From: an uncultured Desulfobacter sp.
GTDB taxonomy: Bacteria; Desulfobacterota; Desulfobacteria; Desulfobacterales; Desulfobacteraceae
Length of the DNA stretch: 64,000 nt
Direction of reading: 5' to 3'
NCBI RefSeq assembly: GCF_963666675.1
Contig: NZ_OY762929.1
Location: 186,001 to 250,000 of the forward strand
Shown: positions 18,061-25,991 of the stretch, piece by piece
How positions within the stretch are numbered: position 1 is the stretch's first letter
Layout: each line of letters begins with the position of its first letter
Notes under the pieces: model-generated
The model's database searches: none
Told to the model about the DNA's origin: nothing
What the model saw: the letters and a program-made list of their open reading frames with translations, nothing else
Made by a program: the position numbers and the translations under genes

Positions 18061-19920
18061 CTAATCCAGGCATTCCCGGACTTGGTCAATGAACCGGCTG
18101 GGGGTGGCAAAATCGCCTTTACGGTAATTGACGTGGCTCATGTACAAAAAGCGTTCGGCCCGGGTCATGGCCACATACATGAGCCTGCGTTCCTCGGACA
18201 GGGCGGCATCGCCCTCGTCAACCGATCGCCAGTGGGGGAACAGGCCCTCTTCGCACCCGACGATGAACACCACATCAAACTCCAGCCCCTTGGCCGAATG
18301 GATGGTGAGCAGGCCCACTCCGTTTTCATCCTGGTCATCCTCGTCTTTGTCCTCCCGGATCAGGGCCGCCTCTTCCAGGTATTCGAGCATGGTATCCTTG
18401 GCACGGGCCGTGTGGATCAGCTGTTCGATGTTCTCTTTTTTGGAAACAAATTCTGCGTCGGTTTTTGTCTTTGTCTTCAGGTAGTCGTAATACCCGGTGC
18501 GGTCCATGACGGTCTCCATGGCCATGGCCGGGGCCATATCATGGATGGTATCCAGGATATCCAGGACCTCGGACATATTTTCATGGACCTTTTGGGTCAC
18601 AAGCCGGTCCCGGACCATGATCCGTGCAGCCCCCTGCAACGAGCCGCCCTGTTCGCGCAGCGCAGCCAGTTTCTTAATCATGGCCGGCCCGATTCCCCGC
18701 TTGGGTGTATTGACAACCCGCTCAAATGAAAGGTCATCATTGGGAAAATACGAAGCGCTCAGATAGGAGTTGATGTCCAAGACTTCCATGCGTTCAAAAA
18801 AACCCTGGGAGCCCATCAGCCGGTAGGGGATGCGAAACGCCCTGAAGGTCTTTTCAAAGGGAAGGGAACAGAATTTGGTCCGGTATACCACGGCCATTTT
18901 GTCCAAAGGAATCCCCTGTCCCTGTTTGTGAAGATTTAAGATCCGCCGGGCAGCCCATTCGGCTTCATGGGCATCTGACATGAATTCATAGATCTCCAGC
19001 ACCCCGCCTTTTTTCTTGGAAAAACAGCGTTTTTCCATTTTGTCGGGGTTATAGTCAATGAGATCATTGGCGGCCTGGACGATCTCGTCGGCAGACCTGT
19101 AATTTTCTTCCAGCCGGAAAATCTTTGCGTCTTTATACTTTTCTGCAAACCGTAAAAAGTGGTTCACGTTGGAACCTCGGAATCCATAAACGGCCTGCCA
19201 GTCATCCCCGACGCAGAACAGGTTGCGGTGTTCGCCTAACAACAGGGAGGTCAGCTCTTCCTGCAGATTATTGGTATCCTGGTACTCATCCACCAGAATA
19301 TAGGAAAAAAGGTTCTGGTAATAGTTGCGGACCTCTTTATTGTCCCGGAGCAGATCCCGGGTCTTGAGCAGGATATTGTCAAAATCAACGCAGTTCATCT
19401 CTGCCAGGCGTTCTTCAAACTGTGTAAAAATATCAGCCATCCGAACGTTGAGGAACCCGGGTTTGCGGTCAAAGTATTTGGCGGGATCTCCATCGTTTTT
19501 GGCCCGGGAGATGGATGAAAGAATTCGGCGCGCGTATTTTTTATCAATATTGTTTTTTACACACAGCTCCTTGATCAGCTTGTCCTGCTGGTACACGGTG
19601 AACACCTGCAGGGGCGGGGTGTATCCCATGATTTGGCAATGGCGTTTTAAGATCATCAGGCAGGCGGAGTGATAGGTTCGTACCCATTCAAAGCGCGCGT
19701 GGTGCAGGCCCGTTATCTCCATCAACCGGCTTTTCATCTCCTGGGCCGCCTTATTGGTGAAGGTGATGGCCAGGATACGCTCCGGGGCATGGCCCATGTT
19801 GATGAGATGGGAAAATTTGGCGGTCAGGGTTCTGGTTTTACCGGAACCGGCTCCCGCAACCACGAGGGCCGGGGAGCCGGTATGATTAACAGCGTCCTGT
19901 TGGGGCTGGGATAATTGCAT
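18061..19920 (-). CDS. UvrD/Rep-family ATP-dependent DNA helicase
   Basis: This superfamily 1A 3'-to-5' helicase of 619 residues has the Q-motif (QPQQDAVN), Walker A (GAGSGKTRTL, about residue 27), motif II VDEYQDTN, motif III VGDDWQAVYGFRGS, motif IV LEENYRSADEIV, motif V LTIHSAKGLEFDVVFIVG and motif VI YVAMTRA. It is shorter than UvrD (about 720) and lacks the extended C-terminal region, so it is nearer Rep or PcrA-like proteins. The role is DNA repair or replication restart. It starts 10 bases after the phosphomannomutase stop, and a possible AAGGA site lies within the end of that gene. Confidence 0.93.
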   Translation of the reverse strand: MQLSQPQQDAVNHTGSPALVVAGAGSGKTRTLTAKFSHLINMGHAPERILAITFTNKAAQEMKSRLMEITGLHHARFEWVRTYHSACLMILKRHCQIMGYTPPLQVFTVYQQDKLIKELCVKNNIDKKYARRILSSISRAKNDGDPAKYFDRKPGFLNVRMADIFTQFEERLAEMNCVDFDNILLKTRDLLRDNKEVRNYYQNLFSYILVDEYQDTNNLQEELTSLLLGEHRNLFCVGDDWQAVYGFRGSNVNHFLRFAEKYKDAKIFRLEENYRSADEIVQAANDLIDYNPDKMEKRCFSKKKGGVLEIYEFMSDAHEAEWAARRILNLHKQGQGIPLDKMAVVYRTKFCSLPFEKTFRAFRIPYRLMGSQGFFERMEVLDINSYLSASYFPNDDLSFERVVNTPKRGIGPAMIKKLAALREQGGSLQGAARIMVRDRLVTQKVHENMSEVLDILDTIHDMAPAMAMETVMDRTGYYDYLKTKTKTDAEFVSKKENIEQLIHTARAKDTMLEYLEEAALIREDKDEDDQDENGVGLLTIHSAKGLEFDVVFIVGCEEGLFPHWRSVDEGDAALSEERRLMYVAMTRAERFLYMSHVNYRKGDFATPSRFIDQVRECLD

Positions 19921-19930
19921 AAAGTCTAAA

Positions 19931-21283
19931 TTATGTATCCTTAATGATTTTTTCCAAATCATTTTCAATTTCGGTTTTAATCTCTTCCAGACGGGGCTCG
20001 GTCAGGGCTTCAAAGCGAAGCACCAGGGCCGGCTGGGTATTTGAGGCTCGAACAAGACCCCACCCGTCTTCATAGATGGCCCGCATCCCGTCAATGTCAA
20101 TGACCTTTTGCCGGGCTTTATACAATGCCGTTATTTTTTCCACAACCTTGAACTTGACGGCATCGGGGCAGTCAACCCGGATTTCAGGTGTGGTAAAGGT
20201 TTTGGGCAGATCCTTAATCAATTCGTCAACGCCGAGACCGGTGCTGTCCATGATTTCCAGAAGCCTGCAGGAGGCATACAGGGCATCGTCATATCCGTAG
20301 TAGCGGTCCTTGAAAAACATATGCCCGCTCATCTCCCCTGCCAGGGCCGCATTTTCTTCTTTCATCTTCTTTTTGATCAAAGAGTGTCCTGTACGCCACA
20401 TGATGGCGTTGCCGCCCATTTTTTCGATCTGGTCATACATGACCATGGAGCACTTGACCTCTGAAATAAATGTGGCACCGGGATTACGGGACAAAATTTC
20501 TTGGGCATAAATCACCATGAGCTGGTCCCCGTAGATAATATTTCCGTATTTATCCACCACACCGATCCGGTCGGCATCCCCGTCATAGCCGATACCAAGG
20601 TCCAGGTTCTTTTCTTTGACCAGGGCAATGAGGTCCATCATGTTTTTTTTCTGGGTGGGGTCCGACTCGTGGTTGGGAAAGGTGCCGTCCGGATCGCAGT
20701 ATAAGTCATGCACCTCGCAGCCCAGGCCTTTCAATACCGGTAAGGCGGTGATGCCGCCGGTGCCGTTGCCGGCATCAACACCGACCCGGATGGGGGCATT
20801 CAGGGAGATGTTTTCCTGGAGCATGGCCATATAGGGCGATATGGCATCCATTTGGGTCAACGTGCCCTGACCCTGGGTGTAGGCCTGATCGTCGATGATC
20901 TTGCGGATTTCCTGCAGCCCGTGGCTGTGGATGGAGTCCAGCCCGCTCATTAATTTGAACCCGTTATATTCGGGGGGATTGTGACTGGCCGTAACCATGG
21001 CCCCGCCTTCAAGATTGAATTGGTGAATGGAAAAATAGAGAACCGGGGTGGGGCAGACACCGATGTCCACCACATCACAGCCTGTGGACAATATTCCGTC
21101 AATAAATGCCTTTGAATAGGCTTCGGACGTGGTGCGGCAGTCCCGGCCGACAGATATTTTTTTGCGGCCCTGTCCCATAATCAGTGAGCCATATGCCTTT
21201 CCTACAGCATTGGCGTCCTGTTCCGAAATCTCTTCTCCAGCGATGCCGCGGATGTCATATTCCCTGAATATTCCAGGATGCAT
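19931..21283 (-). CDS. Phosphomannomutase/phosphoglucomutase
   Basis: This 450-residue alpha-D-phosphohexomutase interconverts hexose 1- and 6-phosphates for surface polysaccharide and nucleotide-sugar synthesis. It has the phosphoserine loop TASHNPPEYNGFK, the magnesium loop DGDADRIG, the sugar-binding GEMSGHMFF segment and a C-terminal phosphate-binding region with RASNTQPALVLRFE. The start ATG (21283) has AGAGGAGGAAACT upstream. Close similarity to AlgC/ManB is visible in the EYDIRG start. UppP lies immediately upstream, which suggests an envelope-polysaccharide theme. Confidence 0.93.
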   Translation of the reverse strand: MHPGIFREYDIRGIAGEEISEQDANAVGKAYGSLIMGQGRKKISVGRDCRTTSEAYSKAFIDGILSTGCDVVDIGVCPTPVLYFSIHQFNLEGGAMVTASHNPPEYNGFKLMSGLDSIHSHGLQEIRKIIDDQAYTQGQGTLTQMDAISPYMAMLQENISLNAPIRVGVDAGNGTGGITALPVLKGLGCEVHDLYCDPDGTFPNHESDPTQKKNMMDLIALVKEKNLDLGIGYDGDADRIGVVDKYGNIIYGDQLMVIYAQEILSRNPGATFISEVKCSMVMYDQIEKMGGNAIMWRTGHSLIKKKMKEENAALAGEMSGHMFFKDRYYGYDDALYASCRLLEIMDSTGLGVDELIKDLPKTFTTPEIRVDCPDAVKFKVVEKITALYKARQKVIDIDGMRAIYEDGWGLVRASNTQPALVLRFEALTEPRLEEIKTEIENDLEKIIKDT

Positions 21284-21294
21284 AGTTTCCTCCT

Positions 21295-22098
21295 CTATAT
21301 AAAATTTGAAATAAGCGCAAGAGTGCCGGCCAGCCAGCAATAGGGTGCAAACAGATGAAATTTTCCGGTATCCACCAGCTTCAAAAGGAGCTTCAAAGCT
21401 GCCAGCCCAACGATGAATGAAGCGATTGTACCATAAATGGTGGCTGGGTCAATGTGGCCTTGGGATTCTATTACATCTTTTATACTGAGAATCTGGGCGC
21501 CGAGAATGGCCGGGATGGATAAAAGAAAGGAGAACCGGGCTGCCGTCTGTCTGTCCAGGCCCATGAACAAGCCGGTGGCAATGGTGGAGCCGGACCGGGA
21601 GATGCCCGGTACGACTGCAAGCCCCTGGACAAGGCCGATGGTCAGCGCCCTTGCAATGGTCAGCGGCCGTCCTATTCCAACCCTGTAGTAGTTCCTGGAC
21701 ACCCACAAAAGAAGGCCGGTAACGATAAGCATACACCCTACGAGTAAAGATGAGGTGAACAGAATATCCTCATACTGTTTGAGCACCAATCCGATGATTG
21801 CCGTGGGCACGGAGCCGATAATGATGGCTGCGGCCAGTGCCAGATTTTTTTCATGCCCTGACGCATTCCGGGTCCCGGCAAAGATCACCAGGCTTTTAAG
21901 GATCTCCCGGATATCTTTAAAATATACAATCAACACTGCGCCAAGGGTTCCCATGTGTACGGACGCATCGAAAACAAGGCCGCAATCAGTAACGTTAAAG
22001 TAGACCTGCCCCAGGACCAAGTGGCCCGAACTGCTCACCGGTAAAAATTCCGTAAGCCCCTGAAGGATGCCTAGAATTATACCCTGATAAATTTCCAT
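21295..22098 (-). CDS. uppP: Undecaprenyl-diphosphate phosphatase
   Basis: The 267-residue membrane enzyme recycles undecaprenyl diphosphate to the monophosphate carrier for peptidoglycan and other wall polymers, and confers bacitracin tolerance. It carries the family motifs GLTEFLPVSSSGHL (about residues 14-27) and PGISRSGSTIATG, with the catalytic Glu, His, Ser and Arg residues. Seven to eight hydrophobic segments are seen. The ATG at 22098 has AGGAAAAAAT upstream. The phosphomannomutase gene begins 11 bases after its stop, which indicates co-transcription. Confidence 0.94.
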   Translation of the reverse strand: MEIYQGIILGILQGLTEFLPVSSSGHLVLGQVYFNVTDCGLVFDASVHMGTLGAVLIVYFKDIREILKSLVIFAGTRNASGHEKNLALAAAIIIGSVPTAIIGLVLKQYEDILFTSSLLVGCMLIVTGLLLWVSRNYYRVGIGRPLTIARALTIGLVQGLAVVPGISRSGSTIATGLFMGLDRQTAARFSFLLSIPAILGAQILSIKDVIESQGHIDPATIYGTIASFIVGLAALKLLLKLVDTGKFHLFAPYCWLAGTLALISNFI

Positions 22099-22208
22099 AT
22101 TTTTTCCTGAATTGAGTTTGGTAGTAACTAACAGAAAGTTATAGCTTAAGCATTGGACGTATATAATTGTTTGTACAAAATTGCAAGGCTCCAAAAGGCG
22201 CCATACGG

Positions 22209-22231
22209 ACTGTTCATTGCAAAAGAACAGT
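22209..22231. promoter_or_regulatory. Inverted repeat between divergent uppP and lipoprotein genes
   Basis: ACTGTTC (22209-22215) and GAACAGT (22225-22231) form a 7-bp inverted repeat with a 9-base centre in the shared upstream region. It could be an operator; no regulator can be named. Confidence 0.3.
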
Positions 22232-22336
22232 TGATTTCATTTCTTTTCTTTTGTAGAATATCCCAAATTCTTTGTACGGGTATTCAGCAATTCTAACAAG
22301 AATTTAATACTAATTTTGTGAAAAAAAGGAGATCAG

Positions 22337-23497
22337 ATGAACAAGAAACGTTTCGTGCAAACCCTTTTAACCATCACCGCCTTCCTTTTCCTGTTTGGTT
22401 GCGCGGCGAAGGAGCCCGCCGGGATTCCCTCGTTTTCGGCTAAGCAGTTTGATGCGTCCATGTATCAGTCAAAAGTGGATAATTTCGTTATTATCCTGGA
22501 TGCGTCCAGCTCCATGGACGACGATTGCATGGGCAATCCCAAATTCATGATCGGCAAAGCTGTTGTAGAACATATGAACCAGAGCATTCCCGAACTCGGA
22601 CAAACTGCCGGGTTGAGAACTTTTGGGCATGCGGACGCCGTTTCCAAAAATGAAACCGAATTGTTTTACGGCATGGAAGGGTACAACTCCGCCGCCCTGG
22701 CTGCAAAACTTGGCGAAGTTTCAAAAGCGGGCGGCTACAGCCCCTTGGGATCAGCCCTGGAAGCCATGGGTAAAGATCTTGAAACCCTTTCCGGAAGAAC
22801 CGCTGTAATTATCGTTTCCGACGGTTTGGACATGGAAAAGGATACCGTCCAGGCCAAAGCGGTTAAAGAGCAGTATGGCGATGCAATCTGCTATTACCCC
22901 ATTCAGGTGGGCGATGCCGAAGAAGGCACTGCATTTCTAACTGAAATCGCAGAAATCGGTGGTTGTGCAGGCCTGGTCAGTGCCAAGGCTCTTATGGGTA
23001 CCGCGGCAATGGGTTCATTTGTTGAAAAGGTATTCCTGGCTCCGGCCGATGCCCCTGCGTCCACACCTACACCTTCCCCCATGGACAGTGACGGTGACGG
23101 CGTGCTTGATCCCGATGACCAGTGCCCCGGAACACCTGCCGGTGCTAAAGTAAATGCAGTCGGCTGCTGGGTGCTTGACAATGTATTGTTTGATTTTGAC
23201 AAGGCCGTTATCAAACCTGCTACCTTTGCGCAGCTGGATGCCGTGTATGAAATTCTGGAAAAGAATCCTGCAATGAGTATTGAACTGCAGGGGCATACTG
23301 ACAATATCGGTGCTGAAAAATACAACATGGATCTCTCCTTGAGACGTGCCAATGCCGTTGCTAAATATCTGGTAGATAAGGGTATTGCCCGTAACCGCCT
23401 GGCCACCACGGGCTTTGGTTTCGACAAACCGGTTGCCCTGAACAGCACAGATTTTGGCCGCTCACTGAACAGAAGGGTTGAAATTCATCCTTATTAA
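22337..23497 (+). CDS. Lipoprotein with von Willebrand A, calcium-repeat and OmpA peptidoglycan-binding domains
   Basis: The 386-residue protein begins with a lipoprotein signal peptide ending in a lipobox (LFLFGCA, Cys at about residue 22). A VWA domain follows with MIDAS-type DASSSMDDD near residue 55 and SDGLDM near 155. Next come a thrombospondin type 3-like calcium motif (DSDGDGVLDPDDQCPG) and a C-terminal OmpA domain with GHTDNIGAEKYNMDLSLRRANAV. It should sit in the outer membrane or periplasm, grip peptidoglycan through OmpA and present the VWA domain for metal-dependent adhesion. A strong terminator follows. The domain combination is recognisable, but the partner is unknown. Confidence 0.88.
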   Translation: MNKKRFVQTLLTITAFLFLFGCAAKEPAGIPSFSAKQFDASMYQSKVDNFVIILDASSSMDDDCMGNPKFMIGKAVVEHMNQSIPELGQTAGLRTFGHADAVSKNETELFYGMEGYNSAALAAKLGEVSKAGGYSPLGSALEAMGKDLETLSGRTAVIIVSDGLDMEKDTVQAKAVKEQYGDAICYYPIQVGDAEEGTAFLTEIAEIGGCAGLVSAKALMGTAAMGSFVEKVFLAPADAPASTPTPSPMDSDGDGVLDPDDQCPGTPAGAKVNAVGCWVLDNVLFDFDKAVIKPATFAQLDAVYEILEKNPAMSIELQGHTDNIGAEKYNMDLSLRRANAVAKYLVDKGIARNRLATTGFGFDKPVALNSTDFGRSLNRRVEIHPY

Positions 23498-23538
23498 TGT
23501 ATGTGAAATACAGCGGCTAAAACCGCGTGAATAAAGCA

Positions 23539-23571
23539 AAGCCCCTTGTTTTTACAAGGGGCTTTTTCTTT
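23539..23571 (+). terminator. Rho-independent terminator after the OmpA lipoprotein
   Basis: A perfect 10-bp stem, AAGCCCCTTG (23539-23548) with CAAGGGGCTT (23555-23564), is followed by TTTCTTTC. Confidence 0.92.
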
Positions 23572-23645
23572 CTGCATTCTGCAGCCGCCAAAATCGAAAA
23601 AGTGTACCACCGGTACACCGGCCCTGAAAATCAGGAGAATTTTTC

Positions 23646-23870
23646 ATGGGCAAAATCGGGCGTCAACCATCATATCTGATCCAACGTGGCACCCGTTACT
23701 ATTTCCGCATTAAATTCTCACAAAAGCATTGAAATACCGTATCCGGTGAATGGCGTTTAGGCTTGGGGACTGGCCGGTTGAAATTGGCCCGTGTCATAGC
23801 ATCCCAGCTTGCCAAGGAATACGGGGTAAGCAGGGGAACCATCCACAATGTCCTGGAAAAATCGGCCTAA
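23646..23870 (+). pseudogene. Relic of a phage-type integrase joined to a resolvase-like HTH end
   Basis: From the ATG at 23646 (AGGAG upstream) the frame reads a start resembling integrase N termini (YLIQRGTRYYFRIKF). It stops at TGA (23730) and then continues in the same frame with WRLGLGTGRLKLAR, the usual next segment of such integrases. It ends with ASQLAKEYGVSRGTIHNVLE, which resembles the C-terminal helix-turn-helix of serine recombinases. The total is only 75 codons. I read it as a scar of two recombinase genes after deletion. It marks the left side of an AT-rich accessory patch. Confidence 0.55.
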
Positions 23871-24009
23871 ATAAGTTGCGTAACCCATACTTTTAAAAGA
23901 TTTAAATGAGGAGGGCTGCCAAGGTGGCAGATTTTCAGAAAATCAATTTTATAATATATTAAATTTAGTCTTGCTTTTCGACGTCCGGGATGATTAATCT
24001 TCAATCAAA

Positions 24010-24762
24010 ATGAAAAATATCATCATAATATTTACTACAACTATTGCCATCATGGGCTGGGTCGTACCCAAAGACGCCCCAAAGCCTCTTATTTTTTTGG
24101 CTATATTGTTGCTTCTATTTCTTGCGATTTTTCAAATCATAAATGAACGGAAATCAGCCAAAGAGAAAAGAGGTAAAAGATTCGTTGGTGTTCTCAATCC
24201 TAACTCATCTCAATTGGAAGGGGAAAATTTTACAAAAAAATTAGAGGTTGGATGGGCTCCTCAATATACTGGTTTAATGCTTGAGCATGGCGAGAATATG
24301 AAAAAGCAATTAATGGGAGGGGCAAACGAAAATAATCCTCATTTTAGCTTTTTATATGACAATTCGCTGATCATTTCAGAAGATGATGGATACCTAAAGG
24401 TTTCTTTAATGCTTAGAGATCAGACTGGTAAAATACTTGCGAGGTTGATTGAGAATGAATGGCAAGTAGTTTCTCCACCAAAAATATTTGATAGAAACTA
24501 TACAAAAGACACCCTTGAAATAATAAGTGATACAGGTGAGGTTTTTTTACAAATACGAGTATTGCCTGACGTTGTAAAATTAAATGGGGTCTTTTATAAC
24601 GCTGAGGGATACGGTTTGGAAGTGTATCCACACCCTAAAGTTAAGGGGAAGTGGAGAATGCATATTCTTGGCCCAGATACTAAAAGGCGTCAGGAAATAA
24701 AACCGCTGTTCCAATATCCAAGTGAACTTCATCTCGGTGAATATTTAAAAAATAGACGTTGA
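24010..24762 (+). CDS. Hypothetical two-span membrane protein in accessory DNA
   Basis: This 250-residue protein is not recognised. It has two hydrophobic segments at the N terminus (about residues 2-19 and 26-44), a basic stretch (RKSAKEKRGKR), and a soluble domain. The soluble part has alternating strand-like segments such as NSLIISEDDGYLKVSLMLRDQTGKILARL and TLEIISDTGEVFLQIRVLPD, suggesting a beta-rich cytoplasmic domain. The gene is clearly more AT-rich than its neighbours and sits next to a decayed integrase, so it was probably acquired horizontally. No clear ribosome site is seen before the ATG, so the start is uncertain. Confidence 0.65.
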   Translation: MKNIIIIFTTTIAIMGWVVPKDAPKPLIFLAILLLLFLAIFQIINERKSAKEKRGKRFVGVLNPNSSQLEGENFTKKLEVGWAPQYTGLMLEHGENMKKQLMGGANENNPHFSFLYDNSLIISEDDGYLKVSLMLRDQTGKILARLIENEWQVVSPPKIFDRNYTKDTLEIISDTGEVFLQIRVLPDVVKLNGVFYNAEGYGLEVYPHPKVKGKWRMHILGPDTKRRQEIKPLFQYPSELHLGEYLKNRR

Positions 24763-24789
24763 AATATATTGCACAACAAAACGCTGCAG

Positions 24790-24821
24790 GCCGCCCCTCC
24801 CGGGGGGGGGTAGCGGCTTTT
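24790..24821 (+). terminator. Terminator-like hairpin with a G-run
   Basis: GCCGCCCCTCCC (24790-24801) faces a run of nine G and GTAGCGGC, ending at 24817, followed by TTTT. It lies 28 bases after the orphan gene. Confidence 0.5.
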
Positions 24822-25209
24822 CGGAAGCCCTTGGTTTCGTAAAATCTTGGCTTCGACAACCTGCTCGGCTGTATGCACCGGTCGGCTGAGATCCCCGTTA
24901 CATTTAATACATTATTTTCGTTACTGCTCGAAGATCCACCATAATCAATTTTATAGAACAATTTCCTGATTATCAAATATCCAATATTGTATATTCCCAG
25001 CACCCAGCCTATGAAGGAATACCGGATCAGATATGCCGTAAAGAATCCGTTGGCATGTGATCCATACCGGTGTTACATATGCAACGTAACTATTTTTAAT
25101 AAAGGGGTTTCAGTCTATAATTTCATATAGTTATATGGATGTCTTCCTTGGTTGACATTCGTCCCTACTAAATTTTAAAGTCAGCGTTTAAGCCAGGATT
25201 TAAGTAAGC
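24822..25209. other. Non-coding stretch downstream of the orphan gene
   Basis: No credible reading frame, RNA gene or repeat was recognised in these ~390 bases. It may be degraded accessory DNA. Confidence 0.5.
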
Positions 25210-25247
25210 AAAAATCCCTGTCGAACGTTGGCTCGGCAGGGATTTTT
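25210..25247 (-). terminator. Bidirectional terminator below the DksA-like gene
   Basis: AAAAATCCCTGTCGA (25210-25224) and TCGGCAGGGATTTTT (25233-25247) pair over 15 bases with one G-T pair, flanked by A and T runs on both sides. It would end the minus-strand gene that stops at 25310. Confidence 0.85.
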
Positions 25248-25309
25248 CATGGTTTTACGGTAAATAGATTTTATTTGTTGCTTGTGCCCGGATTCATGGG
25301 GCGGTAGGG

Positions 25310-25741
25310 TTAATTGGGTAAGAACAGATGTGCCTGGCCGGATTCAAACGCCTCCAGCGCTTTAATGGACATGGTGGCAAAGGGAACCGCTTCCAGCCGC
25401 CGAAGTCCGATTTCATCGCCGGTTAGTTCACAGTATCCGAAACTGCCGTCATCAATACGCGCCAATGCACGATCCACCTGAACGATCGTATCTGAATGGC
25501 GCTCGAAACTTTTGACCTCAAGTTCCAGATCGATATATGAGTTGCTCCGGTCAAGAATATCGGCCTGGGCCGCTTCGAGGGATTTAATCTTTTTTATGGA
25601 TTTGGAAATTCTGTTACGCAGCTCGTCTTTTCGCTGCTGTAGTTTGGCCTTAAAGTAAGCGAGTTGCCCTTCACTCATGTAGGGCTCGCTATCCAAAGAA
25701 TCGTAGCTGTTTAAAGAAACTTGCGAAACCTGTGTCGTCAT
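25310..25741 (-). CDS. DksA/TraR-family protein with degenerate zinc finger
   Basis: The 143-residue product has the DksA layout: an N-terminal coiled coil (about 30-90), then the C-terminal globular segment. The segment matching the family zinc finger (typically YCxxCGxxIGxxRLEAxPxxxxCxxCK) reads YCELTGDEIGLRRLEAVPFATMSIKALE here, so only the first of four cysteines remains. DksA binds the RNA polymerase secondary channel and works with ppGpp; several active homologues lack the zinc cysteines, so activity is still possible. The ATG at 25741 is chosen, with GGAGG about 12 bases upstream. A conserved acidic pair at the coiled-coil tip is not obvious. Confidence 0.8.
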   Translation of the reverse strand: MTTQVSQVSLNSYDSLDSEPYMSEGQLAYFKAKLQQRKDELRNRISKSIKKIKSLEAAQADILDRSNSYIDLELEVKSFERHSDTIVQVDRALARIDDGSFGYCELTGDEIGLRRLEAVPFATMSIKALEAFESGQAHLFLPN

Positions 25742-25846
25742 TTTCTGTATTTGCCTCCATGACAAAAGAATTTAGAAAAAATACAAGAAATTATTACCGG
25801 ACACGGGTTAAGAGGCGATTATAAGGGTGTTAGAGTATTGTTTTTT

Positions 25847-25979
25847 GTTGTGTTTGAACGAAAAGTTACCCACCTGCGGCGTTGCATGACAATTTGCAAT
25901 CCTCACAACCAGTAGGTTGCTCCGGTTGCAAATTGTCATGCGCCTTGCATCTGGGCAACTTTTCGCCCAAACACAAATC
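25847..25979. repeat. 133-bp palindromic, MITE-like intergenic element
   Basis: The two halves are imperfect inverted copies over the whole length. The outer blocks match as GTGTTTGAACGAAAAGTTACCC against a GTGTTTGGGCGAAAAGTTGCCC-like arm. A perfect 16-base core, GCATGACAATTTGCAA (25884-25899), faces TTGCAAATTGTCATGC (25926-25941). It has no coding capacity and lies between the DksA-like gene and the moeA-like gene. Confidence 0.7.
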
Positions 25980-25991
25980 TCAATTTAGGCG

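Noticed and set aside
24763..25209. Possible tRNA or attachment site next to the integrase scar
   Set aside because: No cloverleaf-forming sequence or T-arm-like GTTCRANTC context was found.
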